In this document: one piece after another, positions 1-8,830 of the stretch
Position numbering within the stretch: the first letter of the stretch is position 1
Layout: each line of letters opens with the position of its first letter
DNA from: Tateyamaria omphalii
Lineage (GTDB): Bacteria > Pseudomonadota > Alphaproteobacteria > Rhodobacterales > Rhodobacteraceae
DNA: 64,000 bases
NCBI RefSeq assembly: GCF_001969365.1
Contig: NZ_CP019312.1
Span: 3,626,001 to 3,690,000, forward strand
Direction: 5' to 3'
Translations under genes and position numbers: made by a program
The notes under the pieces: model-generated
The model's database searches: none
What the model was told of the DNA's origin: nothing
What the model saw: the letters and a program-made list of their open reading frames with translations, nothing else

Positions 1-13
1 CACCGGCCCTTCG

Positions 14-40
14 GGGAGGATTTTCTTGAACCAGAGAAGA
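14..40 (+). repeat. Intergenic repeat element, copy 1
   Basis: A G-rich tract followed by a T-rich run and CCAGAGAAGA. The same layout recurs at 8703-8730 (opposite strand), 23501-23534 and 27552-27597. It sits just beyond the 3' end of the minus-strand permease gene. Elements of this form are common between genes in Rhodobacterales; that statement is from memory. A transcription-termination role is possible, but this copy has only a weak stem. Confidence 0.5.
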
Positions 41-51
41 CAGGGCCCCGG

Positions 52-813
52 TTAGGTGGGGTTGCGTTCTGCCCAGCCGGCGAAGACCTTTTCAAGTGCC
101 ACCACCACGTAGTAGAGCACGATGCCCATCAGTGCCAAGGCGATCAGGACGGCGAACATCAGCGGGTAATCCGCGCTGATCTTGCCGCTGTCGAAGAGAT
201 GGCCGAGGCCGCGGCCGTGGGGTTCGACGATTTCCATCAGGTTGGTGCCGATGAAGGCGAGGGTGACGGCGACCTTCAGGGCGCCGAAGAACTCGGGCAG
301 GGTTTTGGGCAGGGCGATTTTCCAGAAGATGGTGAATTTCGACGCGCCGAGGGAGGCGAGGATGTCGCGGTACTCGGGCTCCAGCGTGGACAGGCCGATG
401 GAGACGGAGACCGCGATGGGAAAGAAGGAGATCAGGAAGGCGATCAGGATCGTGTTCATGTCGTGCTGGCCCACGAACATCAGCGCGATGATGGGCACCA
501 CGGTTGCCTTGGGGATGGCGTTGAAGCCCACCAGCAGGGGGTAGAGCGCATCGCGCATGGTGCGCGAAAGGCCCATGATCATGCCGAGGAAGGTGCCGAA
601 GACGACGGACAGCAGCAAACCCACGACGGTGCGCCACAGGGTGTCCCAGCCGTATTCAAAGAAGAGCCCACGGAATTTCCAGAAGGCGGGCCAGATGTCG
701 CTGGGCGAGGCCATCTTGTAATTGGGCCAGCCGTTGACCCAGACGAGCCATTCCCAGAAGAGGCCGAACAGGATGAGTGCGGCGAGGGGGACGGTGATCT
801 GGCGCAGGGTCAT
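52..813 (-). CDS. ABC transporter permease, ThiX/SsuC-like
   Basis: A 253-residue inner-membrane permease of a thiamine/pyrimidine-precursor or taurine-type ABC importer. The start is the ATG at 813, whose ATGA overlaps the stop of the upstream ATPase gene, so the two are translationally coupled. The longer open frame upstream is only shadow of the ATPase. About six hydrophobic segments are visible. The BPD_transp_1 coupling (EAA) loop reads ILASLGASKFTIFWKIALPK, which contacts the ATPase. Order on the minus strand is binding protein, small membrane protein, ATPase, permease. Substrate is inferred from the binding protein and could equally be another small heterocycle. Confidence 0.88.
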   Translation of the reverse strand: MTLRQITVPLAALILFGLFWEWLVWVNGWPNYKMASPSDIWPAFWKFRGLFFEYGWDTLWRTVVGLLLSVVFGTFLGMIMGLSRTMRDALYPLLVGFNAIPKATVVPIIALMFVGQHDMNTILIAFLISFFPIAVSVSIGLSTLEPEYRDILASLGASKFTIFWKIALPKTLPEFFGALKVAVTLAFIGTNLMEIVEPHGRGLGHLFDSGKISADYPLMFAVLIALALMGIVLYYVVVALEKVFAGWAERNPT

Positions 814-1592
814 GCGGCGTCCCGCCCTTGGGCGATGCGGATTTGCTGGCGCAGGGTGTTGAGCGCGTCGGCGGATTCGGCGGTGTAGAGCATTTCGATG
901 TCGCGTTCGCCGCGCAGGTGCACGTCCATGACGTATTGAGTGCGCGCAGGGCGGCCCGACAGGACGATGACCTGGTCGGCGAGGAAGATGCTCTCGCGCA
1001 GGTCGTGGGTGATCAGGACACCGGTGAACGGCTCCTCTGCCTTGACCTTGTGCATGGTCTGCCAGAGGTCTTCGCGGGTGAAGGCGTCGAGCGCACCAAA
1101 GGGTTCGTCGAGGATCAGAACTTCGGGCTTGTGTACGATGGACCGGCAGAGCGAGGCGCGTTGGCGCATGCCGCCAGACAGTTCCGAGGGGCGTTTGTCT
1201 TCGAACCCGTCGAGGCCCACGAGGTTCAGAAGGTGGCGCGCGCGGTCTTCGCTCGCCTTGCGGCTCATCCCGGTTTTGACGATTTCGAGGGGGAGCATGA
1301 CGTTTTGCAGGATGGTCCGCCATTCCAGCAGGACGGGGTTCTGGAAGGCCATGCCGACGGTGGATTTGGGGCCGGTGACCTTTTGGCCGTGCAGCCAGAC
1401 CTCGCCCTCATCCGGTTTCATCAGGCCCGCGACGAGGCGTGTGAGGGTGGATTTGCCGCAGCCGGAGGGGCCGACGACGGCGGCGAACCCGCCTTCGGGC
1501 ACGGAGAGTTCCAGCCCGTCGAGCACGGGCAGCGGGCCGGAGGGGGTCTTGTAGGCGTGGCGCACGCCCTTGATGTCGATGAGATTGCTCAT
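810..1592 (-). CDS. ABC transporter ATP-binding protein, ThiZ/SsuB-like
   Basis: A 260-residue ATPase that powers the importer. Visible motifs are Walker A GPSGCGKST near residue 41, signature LSGGMRQR near 138, Walker B VLILDEPF near 158 and the H-loop ITHD near 195. Together these are typical of the nitrate/sulfonate/thiamine-precursor subfamily. The stop overlaps the permease start by 4 bases. The ATG at 1592 lies 31 bases after the small membrane gene. No domain is missing. The family is certain; the substrate is not. Confidence 0.93.
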   Translation of the reverse strand: MSNLIDIKGVRHAYKTPSGPLPVLDGLELSVPEGGFAAVVGPSGCGKSTLTRLVAGLMKPDEGEVWLHGQKVTGPKSTVGMAFQNPVLLEWRTILQNVMLPLEIVKTGMSRKASEDRARHLLNLVGLDGFEDKRPSELSGGMRQRASLCRSIVHKPEVLILDEPFGALDAFTREDLWQTMHKVKAEEPFTGVLITHDLRESIFLADQVIVLSGRPARTQYVMDVHLRGERDIEMLYTAESADALNTLRQQIRIAQGRDAA

Positions 1593-1623
1593 CCCAGCGT
1601 TCCGGCATCAATATCAGTTTTGT

Positions 1624-1920
1624 TTATTTGCTCCGTACTCGATCTAGCAATATCATTTTTTCGGCCTTCTCCTCCGCTTTTTTTTTCCACGCCGGATATG
1701 CAAGAAACGGCGCGATCAAAAATCCAACAATTAAAAAATTGAGAACAAGTACGATTAACGCTCGGGCGTAGAAAGCATGCACCGCAAAGTAGATTGGACC
1801 AAAAAGAAATGCCCACAACCATGACAAACCTGTGCTTTCGTTTAATTGTTCTGCTAGCAATTCTATCTCAGCATTGTCTGCTGCAACTCTATCAGCCAGT
1901 CTATTTTCTTCCAATTTCAC
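1624..1920 (-). CDS. Small AT-rich membrane protein, possibly DUF2628-like
   Basis: A 98-residue protein: an acidic N-terminal helix (1-30), two hydrophobic segments (about 34-52 and 55-75), then a lysine/glutamate-rich tail. The pattern FGPIYFAVHAFYARA resembles small DUF2628-type proteins, but the match is only by eye. The stretch is strikingly AT-rich against its neighbours: bases 1681-1740 hold 22 G+C in 60. It sits inside the transporter operon, after the hairpin that follows the binding-protein gene. This suggests an acquired gene lodged in the operon. Function unknown. Confidence 0.65.
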   Translation of the reverse strand: MKLEENRLADRVAADNAEIELLAEQLNESTGLSWLWAFLFGPIYFAVHAFYARALIVLVLNFLIVGFLIAPFLAYPAWKKKAEEKAEKMILLDRVRSK

Positions 1921-1954
1921 TCACCGCACATTTGACTTTCTAACGTGGACTATT

Positions 1955-1985
1955 GCCGGGAATGTTCCTTAAGAACAACCCCGGC
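1955..1985 (-). terminator. Hairpin after the binding-protein gene (attenuator)
   Basis: An inverted repeat: outer stem GCCGGG/CCCGGC and inner stem TGTTC/GAACA around a CTTAA loop, 9 bases beyond the stop of the binding-protein gene. Such hairpins commonly stabilise the binding-protein message or partly end transcription, so that binding protein is made in excess of the membrane subunits. No long U run follows, so partial attenuation or 3'-end protection is more likely than full termination. Confidence 0.6.
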
Positions 1986-1993
1986 TAGTGACG

Positions 1994-3001
1994 CTATTGC
2001 AGTTTCCGCGCATCTGCGGCGGGCAGGTATGCGTCGGTGAAGTAGAGGCTGGCGTCGGGCGCGTTCTGGAACGCGTAGGTTTCGGCCAGTTGCTCTAGCG
2101 CCGTTGCCATGCGGTCGGCATCCACTGCGCCCATGCCGTTTGCTTCCACCGCATCCGTCAGCACATTCGCGTCGATGGCCAATTGCAGGCGACGCTGTTC
2201 AAGGGCGGCGTCGGCGGCCGGGTTGCGGTCGATCAGGCTGGCGATGGCGGCCTCGGGGTCGGCGATGGCGTCTTTCCACCCTGCCGCGATGGCGGTGAGG
2301 AAGCCGGTCACGATTTCGGGGTTTGCGCTCGCGAAGTCGGTGTTGACGATGATGGCGTTGCCATAAAGCTCAAGCCCATAGTCGGCCATGAGGATGGTCG
2401 AGATGTCCTCCTCCGGCACGCCCAGACGCACGAGGTTGAGGAAGGACGAAAAGCTGAAACCGGTGACGGCGGCCACGTTGCCTTCGGCCAACATCGGCTC
2501 GCGCGTGGGGAAGCCCACGGGTTCGACGGTGATCTTGTCCATGTCGAGGCTGTTGGCGGTGGCGAAGGCCGGGAATTGGGCCCATGCGCCATCTGGGGGC
2601 GGGGCGCCCAGAACGCGCCCTTCGAGGTCCTTGGGCTCGGACACGCCCAGTGATTTGCGGCCCACCACGGCGAAGGGCGGTTTGTCATAGACCATCATGA
2701 CGGCCGTGACCGGCGCGCCGGGGTTCTGGTCGAGGAATTTCACGAGGCTGTTGATGTCGGCAAAGCCCATGGGGAACGCGCCCGAGGCGACCTTTGGGAT
2801 CGCGTCGAGCGAGCCCTGGCCGGCGGAGATTTCCACGTTCAGATCGGCGGCCCCGAAATGGCCGTTGTCGATGGCGGCGAAATAGGGGGCGGCGGGCCCT
2901 TCGAATTTCCAGTCGAGGGCAAAGGGCACGTCGGTTTCGGCCATGGCGGCGCCCGCGAGTGCGGCGGTCGCGGCAAAGGCGGCGAGGGTACGTTTGAGCA
3001 T
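1994..3001 (-). CDS. ABC transporter substrate-binding protein, NMT1/THI5-like
   Basis: A 335-residue periplasmic protein with a signal peptide (basic MLKRT, hydrophobic core, AMA cleavage near residue 21). The mature part starts with the DWKFEGPAAPYFAA pattern of NMT1/THI5 proteins, which bind thiamine-pyrimidine precursors, riboflavin or related small molecules. The start ATG at 3001 has GGGAGAAA a few bases upstream. It is the promoter-proximal gene of the importer operon and diverges from the aminotransferase gene. I looked for a TPP riboswitch in the 195-base leader and saw none, so thiamine control is not supported. Confidence 0.88.
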   Translation of the reverse strand: MLKRTLAAFAATAALAGAAMAETDVPFALDWKFEGPAAPYFAAIDNGHFGAADLNVEISAGQGSLDAIPKVASGAFPMGFADINSLVKFLDQNPGAPVTAVMMVYDKPPFAVVGRKSLGVSEPKDLEGRVLGAPPPDGAWAQFPAFATANSLDMDKITVEPVGFPTREPMLAEGNVAAVTGFSFSSFLNLVRLGVPEEDISTILMADYGLELYGNAIIVNTDFASANPEIVTGFLTAIAAGWKDAIADPEAAIASLIDRNPAADAALEQRRLQLAIDANVLTDAVEANGMGAVDADRMATALEQLAETYAFQNAPDASLYFTDAYLPAADARKLQ

Positions 3002-3196
3002 TGGTTTCTCCCAGGTGGTGACTGCGCGACGTTAGGGGGTGCTGTTCCGGGACGGAACGGGCGGCCCCCCGCCGCGTCGTTTTCTTTGCGCCCGGACTGT
3101 GCGGTGTGATGAAAAAATGTGCAAACGCTTTTGATGTGCATTGTGCGGGCGCGCGGTTCATGCCCTTGTGGTGGGGAACCCGGATGGAGGCCCGAG

Positions 3197-4546
3197 ATGA
3201 AAGACGACAATTTCCTGCGCGCCAACAACGCCCGCCACATGTGGCACCCGATGGGCCACCCGGGCGAGGCGATGGCCCATGCGCCGACCATCATCACGGG
3301 CGCCGAGGGGTCCGTGATCGAGGATATTGACGGGCACAAGACCGTCGATGCCGTGGGGGGCCTGTGGTGTGTGAACCTTGGGTATTCCAACACTGCGGTG
3401 AAGGATGCGATTGCGAAGCAGTTATACGATCTGCCGTATTATTCCGCGTTCTTTGGGACGTCGAACCCGACGGCGATCGAGGCGTCCTATGCCGTGCGCG
3501 AGTTCTTTGCCGCGGATGGCATGGCGCGGGTGTTCTTTACCTCGGGCGGGTCGGATTCGGTTGAGACCTGTTTGCGTCTGGCCCGGCAGTACCACCGCAT
3601 CAAGGGAGAGCCGGGGCGGACCAAGTTCCTGTCGTTGAAGAAAGGGTATCATGGGACGCATTTTGGTGGGGCGTCGGTGAACGGGAACAACCGGTTCCGC
3701 GTCGCCTATGAGCCGCTGATGCCCGGCTGTTTTCATCTGCCGTCGCCCTATCCCTATCGCAACCCGTTTCACGAGACCGATCCGGCGGTGCTGGCGCAGC
3801 ACATTGCCGCCGCGATGGAGGATGAGATCCAGTTTCAGGGGCCCGGCAGCATTGCCGCCTTTATCATGGAGCCCATTCAGGGCGCGGGCGGCGTGATTGT
3901 CCCGCACGAGACGTTCATGCCGCTGATGCGCGAGATTTGTGAACGGCATGGGATTTTGATGATTGCCGATGAGGTGATCACCGGGTTTGGACGCACCGGC
4001 GATTGGTCCGGCTCGCGCCATTGGGGCGTGCAGCCCGACATGATGGCGTGCGCGAAGGGGATCACGTCGGGCTATTTCCCGGTCGGTGCTGCGCTGATGA
4101 GCGAGGCCGTGGCGGAGGTGTTTGAGCAGGCCGATGCCGATGGGGCAATCTTCCATGGCTATACCTATTCCGCGCATCCCGTGGGGGCGGCGGCGGTGGC
4201 GGCCTGTCTGGAGGAGACGCTGCGCCTGGACACCAAGGCCAATGCCGGGCCGCGTGGTGCGCAGCTGTATGAGGGATGCGTTGCGCTGATGGAAAAGCAC
4301 GACATCGTGGGCGATGTGCGGGGTGGCCATGGGTTGATGACGGGGGTCGAGCTGGTCAGCGACCGTGCGGCCAAGACACCGCTGGATGCCGAGGCGGCCA
4401 AGCGGATCCACAAGGCCACTTACGAAGCCGGTGCGATGGTGCGGATCGGCGGCAACAACATCATGATGTCGCCGCCGCTGGTCATCACGGAGGATGAGAT
4501 CGCGCAGGTTTTGAGCGCCCTGGACGCCGGTTTGTCAGCTGTTTGA
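3197..4546 (+). CDS. Class III PLP-dependent aminotransferase
   Basis: A 449-residue fold-type I transaminase of the omega-amino-acid:pyruvate family. Visible features are the phosphate-binding FTSGGSDSVET, the cofactor-ring aspartate in IADEVITGFGRTG and the Schiff-base lysine at about 287 (CAKGITSGYFPVGAA). The start at 3197 is chosen because GGAGG lies 6 bases upstream; 26 further residues in frame upstream have no ribosome site. It diverges from the ABC importer, so the importer may supply an amine or precursor, but that is inference. Relatives include taurine-, beta-alanine- and putrescine-pyruvate transaminases; sequence alone does not decide. Confidence 0.9.
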   Translation: MKDDNFLRANNARHMWHPMGHPGEAMAHAPTIITGAEGSVIEDIDGHKTVDAVGGLWCVNLGYSNTAVKDAIAKQLYDLPYYSAFFGTSNPTAIEASYAVREFFAADGMARVFFTSGGSDSVETCLRLARQYHRIKGEPGRTKFLSLKKGYHGTHFGGASVNGNNRFRVAYEPLMPGCFHLPSPYPYRNPFHETDPAVLAQHIAAAMEDEIQFQGPGSIAAFIMEPIQGAGGVIVPHETFMPLMREICERHGILMIADEVITGFGRTGDWSGSRHWGVQPDMMACAKGITSGYFPVGAALMSEAVAEVFEQADADGAIFHGYTYSAHPVGAAAVAACLEETLRLDTKANAGPRGAQLYEGCVALMEKHDIVGDVRGGHGLMTGVELVSDRAAKTPLDAEAAKRIHKATYEAGAMVRIGGNNIMMSPPLVITEDEIAQVLSALDAGLSAV

Positions 4547-4590
4547 TCATCCCAGGCTCTGGCTGTTTCCGTTGAGAAAGGTGCAGCAGA

Positions 4591-5091
4591 TCAGTTGCTG
4601 GTCTGTTCCGGCCCAATCGGTCGATTGAACGCAATGGCCGCCGTGACAGGGTTGAAATACTCCGTCATCTCGACAATTTGACCGTCCTCGAAGTCAAGCC
4701 GCCAGACATATAGATTGCTGTAGGGGCGACCGTCGGCGAGAATCATGTCCCCCCGATTTTCGACAAAGACGGTTTCTCCATCACCAGACACCGTGACCTT
4801 GGCGTCGATGAAGGACACGGTTGGGATGAATTGGCTCGCCCCTTCAAAATAGGCGATGACCTCGGCCTTGCCGCTGTAGATCCGGAAGGCGTCGGGCGTT
4901 GTCGCGCCGCTTGCCGCGTATGGCAAGGTGTTTACAACGTCATCGGCCATCAGGGCCGCAACGGCGTCGAGATCGCCTTGCTCCAGTGCTTGGAAAAACG
5001 CCGTCGTGGTTTCGATCGTTGTGTCGGTGTCTGCCAGGGCCATGCCTGTCGTCGCGCCAAGCAACGCGATGGCGGGGATGAAGTTGCGCAT
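4591..5091 (-). CDS. Secreted NTF2/SnoaL-like protein
   Basis: A 166-residue protein with a clear signal peptide (cleavage after MALA near residue 21). It is followed by a SnoaL/ketosteroid-isomerase-like fold: helix TTAFFQALEQGDLDAVAALMADDV, the mid GKAEVIAYF pattern and the terminal strands FEDGQIVEMTEYFNP. Such domains bind small hydrophobic ligands or act as polyketide-type cyclases and isomerases; no catalytic role can be assigned here. AAGGGAA lies 5 bases before the ATG. It is divergent from a LysR regulator, the usual arrangement for a LysR target. Confidence 0.8.
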   Translation of the reverse strand: MRNFIPAIALLGATTGMALADTDTTIETTTAFFQALEQGDLDAVAALMADDVVNTLPYAASGATTPDAFRIYSGKAEVIAYFEGASQFIPTVSFIDAKVTVSGDGETVFVENRGDMILADGRPYSNLYVWRLDFEDGQIVEMTEYFNPVTAAIAFNRPIGPEQTSN

Positions 5092-5156
5092 CAGAATTCC
5101 CTTTCATTGATCCGTATGGGGTTGGTCCTGTGCTCGATGTTGGGTGACTTTGTGCA

Positions 5157-5179
5157 TTATCCAGACTATTGAATGATAA
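5157..5179. promoter_or_regulatory. Candidate LysR operator, TTATC-N13-GATAA
   Basis: A perfect 5-base dyad separated by 13 bases, between the divergent NTF2-like gene and the LysR gene, ending 22 bases before the LysR ATG. LysR-type regulators bind interrupted dyads near their own start, so this fits an autoregulatory site. The short arms mean chance occurrence cannot be excluded. Confidence 0.4.
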
Positions 5180-5201
5180 GTTTGATAGAAAAGGGTTATC
5201 A

Positions 5202-6062
5202 ATGCCCGCACTGGATCTGGCCGATTATCGTGCCATCGTCGCGATTTTCACGCACCGGCATTTTGGCCGGGCGGCAGAGCACCTGGGTGTCAGCCAACCG
5301 TCACTGACGTCCCGGTTGAAACGGATGGAAGCCCGGATGGGCGCGCGTTTCTTTGAACGGGATCGCAAGGGCGTAGAGCCGACGGCCGTCGGTCTCGCGC
5401 TGTTTGATTCCGCGCAAGACGTGCTTTTGTCGGCTGAAACGGCGGAGCGCGCCGCGCGCGATGCGGCCGAAGGGCGGGGCCACATCATCAGGGTGGGATT
5501 TACGCAGATTTCTGCCCAGACCGTGCTTGTTGATGCGCTGTCCGCATTTCGTATGCGTCATCCGAAACTGCGCTTGCGATTGACCGAAGCCTCAAGCGCC
5601 CAGCTGGAACGCGGTTTGGAGGCACGCGCCATGGATATCGCGTTTCTGCATCCGCCAACCCATGTCACGGGCCTGAGGCAAAAGATCATTCACGAGACGT
5701 CGGGCGTGCGTTTGCAGCTTTGCCCCGAAGGCGCGAACGCGTCGGTTATCGGTTATCCGAATGCGGACGCGCCGGTCCTGATGACTGCGTTGGCGGAAGA
5801 GCTGGACGATGTGGCCGCTTCGGAAAACTTCACGAGTGTGGCGGATACGGTCCTTGGTGCGATTGTCTTGTCACGCGCAGGATACGGGCAAGCCGTCACG
5901 CCGCAGGACTACCAACATCCTTTGGTCGCTGACGCGCCCCGGAGGACCGAAGCGCCGGTCGACTTGATATTGCAGACCGCAGTGGCCGTTCGGACGACGG
6001 ACCGAAGACCCGTGATGACCGAACTCTTCGGTCTTGCCACGCAGGCTGCGCGCGCAACCTGA
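5202..6062 (+). CDS. LysR-family transcriptional regulator
   Basis: A 286-residue regulator. The N-terminal winged helix-turn-helix spans residues 1-60 (GRAAEHLGVSQPSLTSRLKR), followed by a linker helix and an effector-binding domain from about 90. I chose the ATG at 5202; an in-frame TTG at 5169 would add 11 residues but has no ribosome site. It probably controls the divergent secreted NTF2-like protein and itself through the dyad in the shared 110-base gap. The inducer is unknown. Confidence 0.9.
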   Translation: MPALDLADYRAIVAIFTHRHFGRAAEHLGVSQPSLTSRLKRMEARMGARFFERDRKGVEPTAVGLALFDSAQDVLLSAETAERAARDAAEGRGHIIRVGFTQISAQTVLVDALSAFRMRHPKLRLRLTEASSAQLERGLEARAMDIAFLHPPTHVTGLRQKIIHETSGVRLQLCPEGANASVIGYPNADAPVLMTALAEELDDVAASENFTSVADTVLGAIVLSRAGYGQAVTPQDYQHPLVADAPRRTEAPVDLILQTAVAVRTTDRRPVMTELFGLATQAARAT

Positions 6063-6296
6063 GCCTGACATGGGCGTGCCCGTTGTGACGGAAAGCACGG
6101 TCCGCATTGAGCGAAAGTGACCCTCAATTCTGTCCCTTGGACCGCCAAGCCCATGTATCGGCATCCCTGAACCCTGGGCAACACTCTGTGACAAAACGCG
6201 CATGTGCACCCTGTCGCACCCCTGCTGACCTGCGGCGGGCGCTCTCTATATGCCACTCAAATCATATCGTGTAACCGTTTTTGGGCGGAGGTCTTT

Positions 6297-7685
6297 ATGG
6301 ACACCCTCATGCTGTCCCGCATTCAATTCGGGGCGAATATCTCGTTTCACATTCTGTTCCCGACGATCACCATCGCCTTGGGCTGGGTCCTGCTGTTTTT
6401 CAAGCTGCGCTACAACGCGACCGGCAATGTGCGCTGGATGGAAGCCTATCGCTTCTGGGTGAAGGTGTTTGCGCTGTCCTTTGCCATGGGTGTCGTGTCG
6501 GGCATCACCATGTCGTTCCAGTTCGGGACCAACTGGCCCGGTTTCATGGAGACGGTGGGTAATATCGCGGGCCCGCTTCTGGCCTATGAGGTGATGACGG
6601 CCTTCTTTCTTGAGGCTGTGTTCCTGGGCATCATGCTGTTCGGTTTTTCCCGCGTGCCGGGGTGGTTGCATACTTTGGCAACGTTCCTTGTGGCATTCGG
6701 CACGAGCATGTCGGCGTTCTGGATTATCGTGCTGAACAGCTGGATGCACACGCCGCAGGGGTTCGAGATGCGCGAAGGCGTGGCCTTTGCCACCAACTGG
6801 TTCGAGATCATCTTTAACCCGTCGATGCCTTACCGCTTTACCCATATGATGCTGGCATCCGGCCTGACCGTCGCGTTCCTGCTGGCCGGTCTGAGCGCGT
6901 TCCGCTGGCTTTTGGGGGACCGCAGCAATGGTGTGCGCGTGACCCTGAAGACCGGTGTTTACATGGGTGCGCTGCTGATCCCGGTGCAGATTTTCATGGG
7001 TGACATGCACGGGCTGAACACGCTGGAGTACCAGCCGCAGAAGGTTGCCGCGATGGAGGGCAACTGGGAGACGCAGTCGAACGTGCCCCTCTTGCTGTTC
7101 GCCATTCCCGACGAAGAGGCGCGCGAGAACCGGATGGAGGTGGGTATTCCCAACATGGCCTCCATCATCCTCAAGCATAAAGCTGATGGTGTCGTGCCCG
7201 GTCTGAATGATTTTGTGGCCGAGGACGGTACAGTCATGCACCCGCCCGTGGCGCCCGTGTTCTGGTCGTTCCGGATCATGGTGGGCACAGGGTTTGCCAT
7301 GCTGTTCCTAAGCTGGGCGGCGGCGTTCCTCATGCTGCGGAAAAAGCGGGGGCCCGAAGGCATACCGACCTTCATGTATTACGCGATGGTGCCGATGGCC
7401 TTTTCGGGCTGGGTGGCCACGCTGGCGGGTTGGTACACCACCGAGATTGGCCGCCAGCCCTGGCTGGTGCAGGGTGTGCTGACCACCGAGATGGCCGTGG
7501 CCGATGTGCCGGCGCCCTTTGTCGGGACGACCTTGGCTGCGTATCTGTCGATCTATGCCCTCCTGTTGGCCGCTTATGTGGGGGTTCTGTTCTTTCTTGC
7601 GCGCAAGGGTGTGGATGGTGACGTGCCGCGCCCGCGCACCCCATTGTCGGGGCAAGCCATCGCGCGCGAAATCCCTGCGGAGTGA
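6297..7685 (+). CDS. cydA: Cytochrome bd-type quinol oxidase subunit I (CIO type)
   Basis: A 462-residue integral membrane subunit carrying haems b558, b595 and d; it oxidises quinol and reduces oxygen to water. Residues matching the known ligands are His18, His183 and Met328. Lys249 and Glu254 match the quinol-site pair, and GRQPW at 385-389 is the family signature. The quinol loop is short (462 residues against about 520 in E. coli CydA), which fits the cyanide-insensitive oxidase branch. The start at 6297 has GGAG 6 bases upstream. The stop is 5 bases before cydB, so the two form an operon. Confidence 0.95.
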   Translation: MDTLMLSRIQFGANISFHILFPTITIALGWVLLFFKLRYNATGNVRWMEAYRFWVKVFALSFAMGVVSGITMSFQFGTNWPGFMETVGNIAGPLLAYEVMTAFFLEAVFLGIMLFGFSRVPGWLHTLATFLVAFGTSMSAFWIIVLNSWMHTPQGFEMREGVAFATNWFEIIFNPSMPYRFTHMMLASGLTVAFLLAGLSAFRWLLGDRSNGVRVTLKTGVYMGALLIPVQIFMGDMHGLNTLEYQPQKVAAMEGNWETQSNVPLLLFAIPDEEARENRMEVGIPNMASIILKHKADGVVPGLNDFVAEDGTVMHPPVAPVFWSFRIMVGTGFAMLFLSWAAAFLMLRKKRGPEGIPTFMYYAMVPMAFSGWVATLAGWYTTEIGRQPWLVQGVLTTEMAVADVPAPFVGTTLAAYLSIYALLLAAYVGVLFFLARKGVDGDVPRPRTPLSGQAIAREIPAE

Positions 7686-7690
7686 CATGA

Positions 7691-8701
7691 ATGAACCTGT
7701 TTGGCGATCCGGCCATTTGGCTGCCCTTCACCTTCGCGGCGCTGATGGGCGTGTCGATCCTGGTCTATGTTGTCCTTGATGGATTTGACCTGGGCGTGGG
7801 GGTCCTGTTCCCCTTCGCCACGGACGATGAGAAGGACATGATGGTTGCCTCCATCGGGCCGTTCTGGGACGCGAACGAGACGTGGCTGGTGCTGGCCATT
7901 GGCCTGTTGCTGGTCGCCTTCCCAACGGCTCATGGCACGATCCTGACGGCACTGTACCTACCCGTGGCGATCATGCTGATCGGTCTGATCCTGCGCGGTG
8001 TCGCGTTCGAGTTTCGGGTCAAGGCGCCGACACCGCACAAGGCCACGTGGAACTGGCTGTTCTTTGCCGGCTCGCTCATGACGTCGCTGGCGCAGGGCTT
8101 TATGCTGGGCAAATACGTGATGGGGCTGGAAAGCACATGGGGCACCTGGGCCTTTGCCTCGATCACGGCGGTTTTCCTGACCGTCGCCTATTCGATGATC
8201 GGGGCCTGCTGGCTGATCCTGAAGACAGAGACGCAGCTGCAAGCCAAGGCTGTCACATGGGCGAAGGGGGGCATTTGGGGGCTGGTCCTTGGTCTGGGCG
8301 CCGTGTCGCTCGCCACCCCGTTGGTGAGCCCGCGTATCTTCGACAAGTGGTTTACGATGCCTGAGATCTTCTACCTCGCGCCTCTGCCCATATTGTCCGC
8401 CGTGATGGTCCTGTTTCTGTGGCGGTCGCTGCAGCGCTTGCCGAACCCGACTGATGCAGGCGCGCGCGCGCCGTTTTCTTACGCCATTGCGCTTTACATC
8501 CTGGCCTTTGGCGGTCTGGCCTATTCCTTCTACCCCTATGTGGTGCCGGAGCAGTTGACGATCTACGAGGCGGCAAGTGCGCCCGAAAGCCTGATGATCA
8601 TCCTGGTCGGGGCCATATTTGTCATCCCGATGATCGGGGGGTACACGGCGCTGGCCTATTGGGTGTTCAAGGGCAAGGCGGCAGAACTGCGCTATGACTA
8701 G
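7691..8701 (+). CDS. cydB: Cytochrome bd-type quinol oxidase subunit II (CIO type)
   Basis: A 336-residue polytopic partner of CydA with about eight hydrophobic segments and the family signatures DGFDLGVG near residue 30 and GPFWDANETWLV near 55. It stabilises the haem-bearing subunit and forms the pseudo-symmetric heterodimer. The 5-base gap from cydA indicates co-transcription. No small CydX-type gene follows, and the CydDC haem/thiol exporter is not in this window; both absences are common for CIO-type oxidases. A repeat element follows the stop. Confidence 0.95.
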   Translation: MNLFGDPAIWLPFTFAALMGVSILVYVVLDGFDLGVGVLFPFATDDEKDMMVASIGPFWDANETWLVLAIGLLLVAFPTAHGTILTALYLPVAIMLIGLILRGVAFEFRVKAPTPHKATWNWLFFAGSLMTSLAQGFMLGKYVMGLESTWGTWAFASITAVFLTVAYSMIGACWLILKTETQLQAKAVTWAKGGIWGLVLGLGAVSLATPLVSPRIFDKWFTMPEIFYLAPLPILSAVMVLFLWRSLQRLPNPTDAGARAPFSYAIALYILAFGGLAYSFYPYVVPEQLTIYEAASAPESLMIILVGAIFVIPMIGGYTALAYWVFKGKAAELRYD

Positions 8702-8702
8702 G

Positions 8703-8760
8703 TCTTCTTCTGACTGAAAATACCACGGGGGTGAGCGCGCCAGCGCGAGGGGGCTGGCCT
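8703..8760 (-). repeat. Intergenic repeat element, copy 2
   Basis: Read on the minus strand this is a GC-rich hairpin region (CGCGCTGGCGCG) followed by CCCCC, a GGTATTTT run and CAGTCAGAAGAAG. That is the same layout as the copies at 14-40, 23501-23534 and 27552-27597. It lies immediately beyond cydB and may act as a terminator. Confidence 0.5.
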
Positions 8761-8830
8761 CCTTCATCCCCGCTTCCCCTTGGCGCGCAGGCTGCTATTC
8801 TGCACCGCAGAACGCAAGGGATCCGACCTC

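Noticed and set aside
3002..3196. TPP riboswitch in the leader of the binding-protein gene
   Set aside because: The conserved CTGAGA and ACCTGAT-like segments are not present on the minus strand; only a short GTTCCG/CGGAAC inverted repeat is seen.
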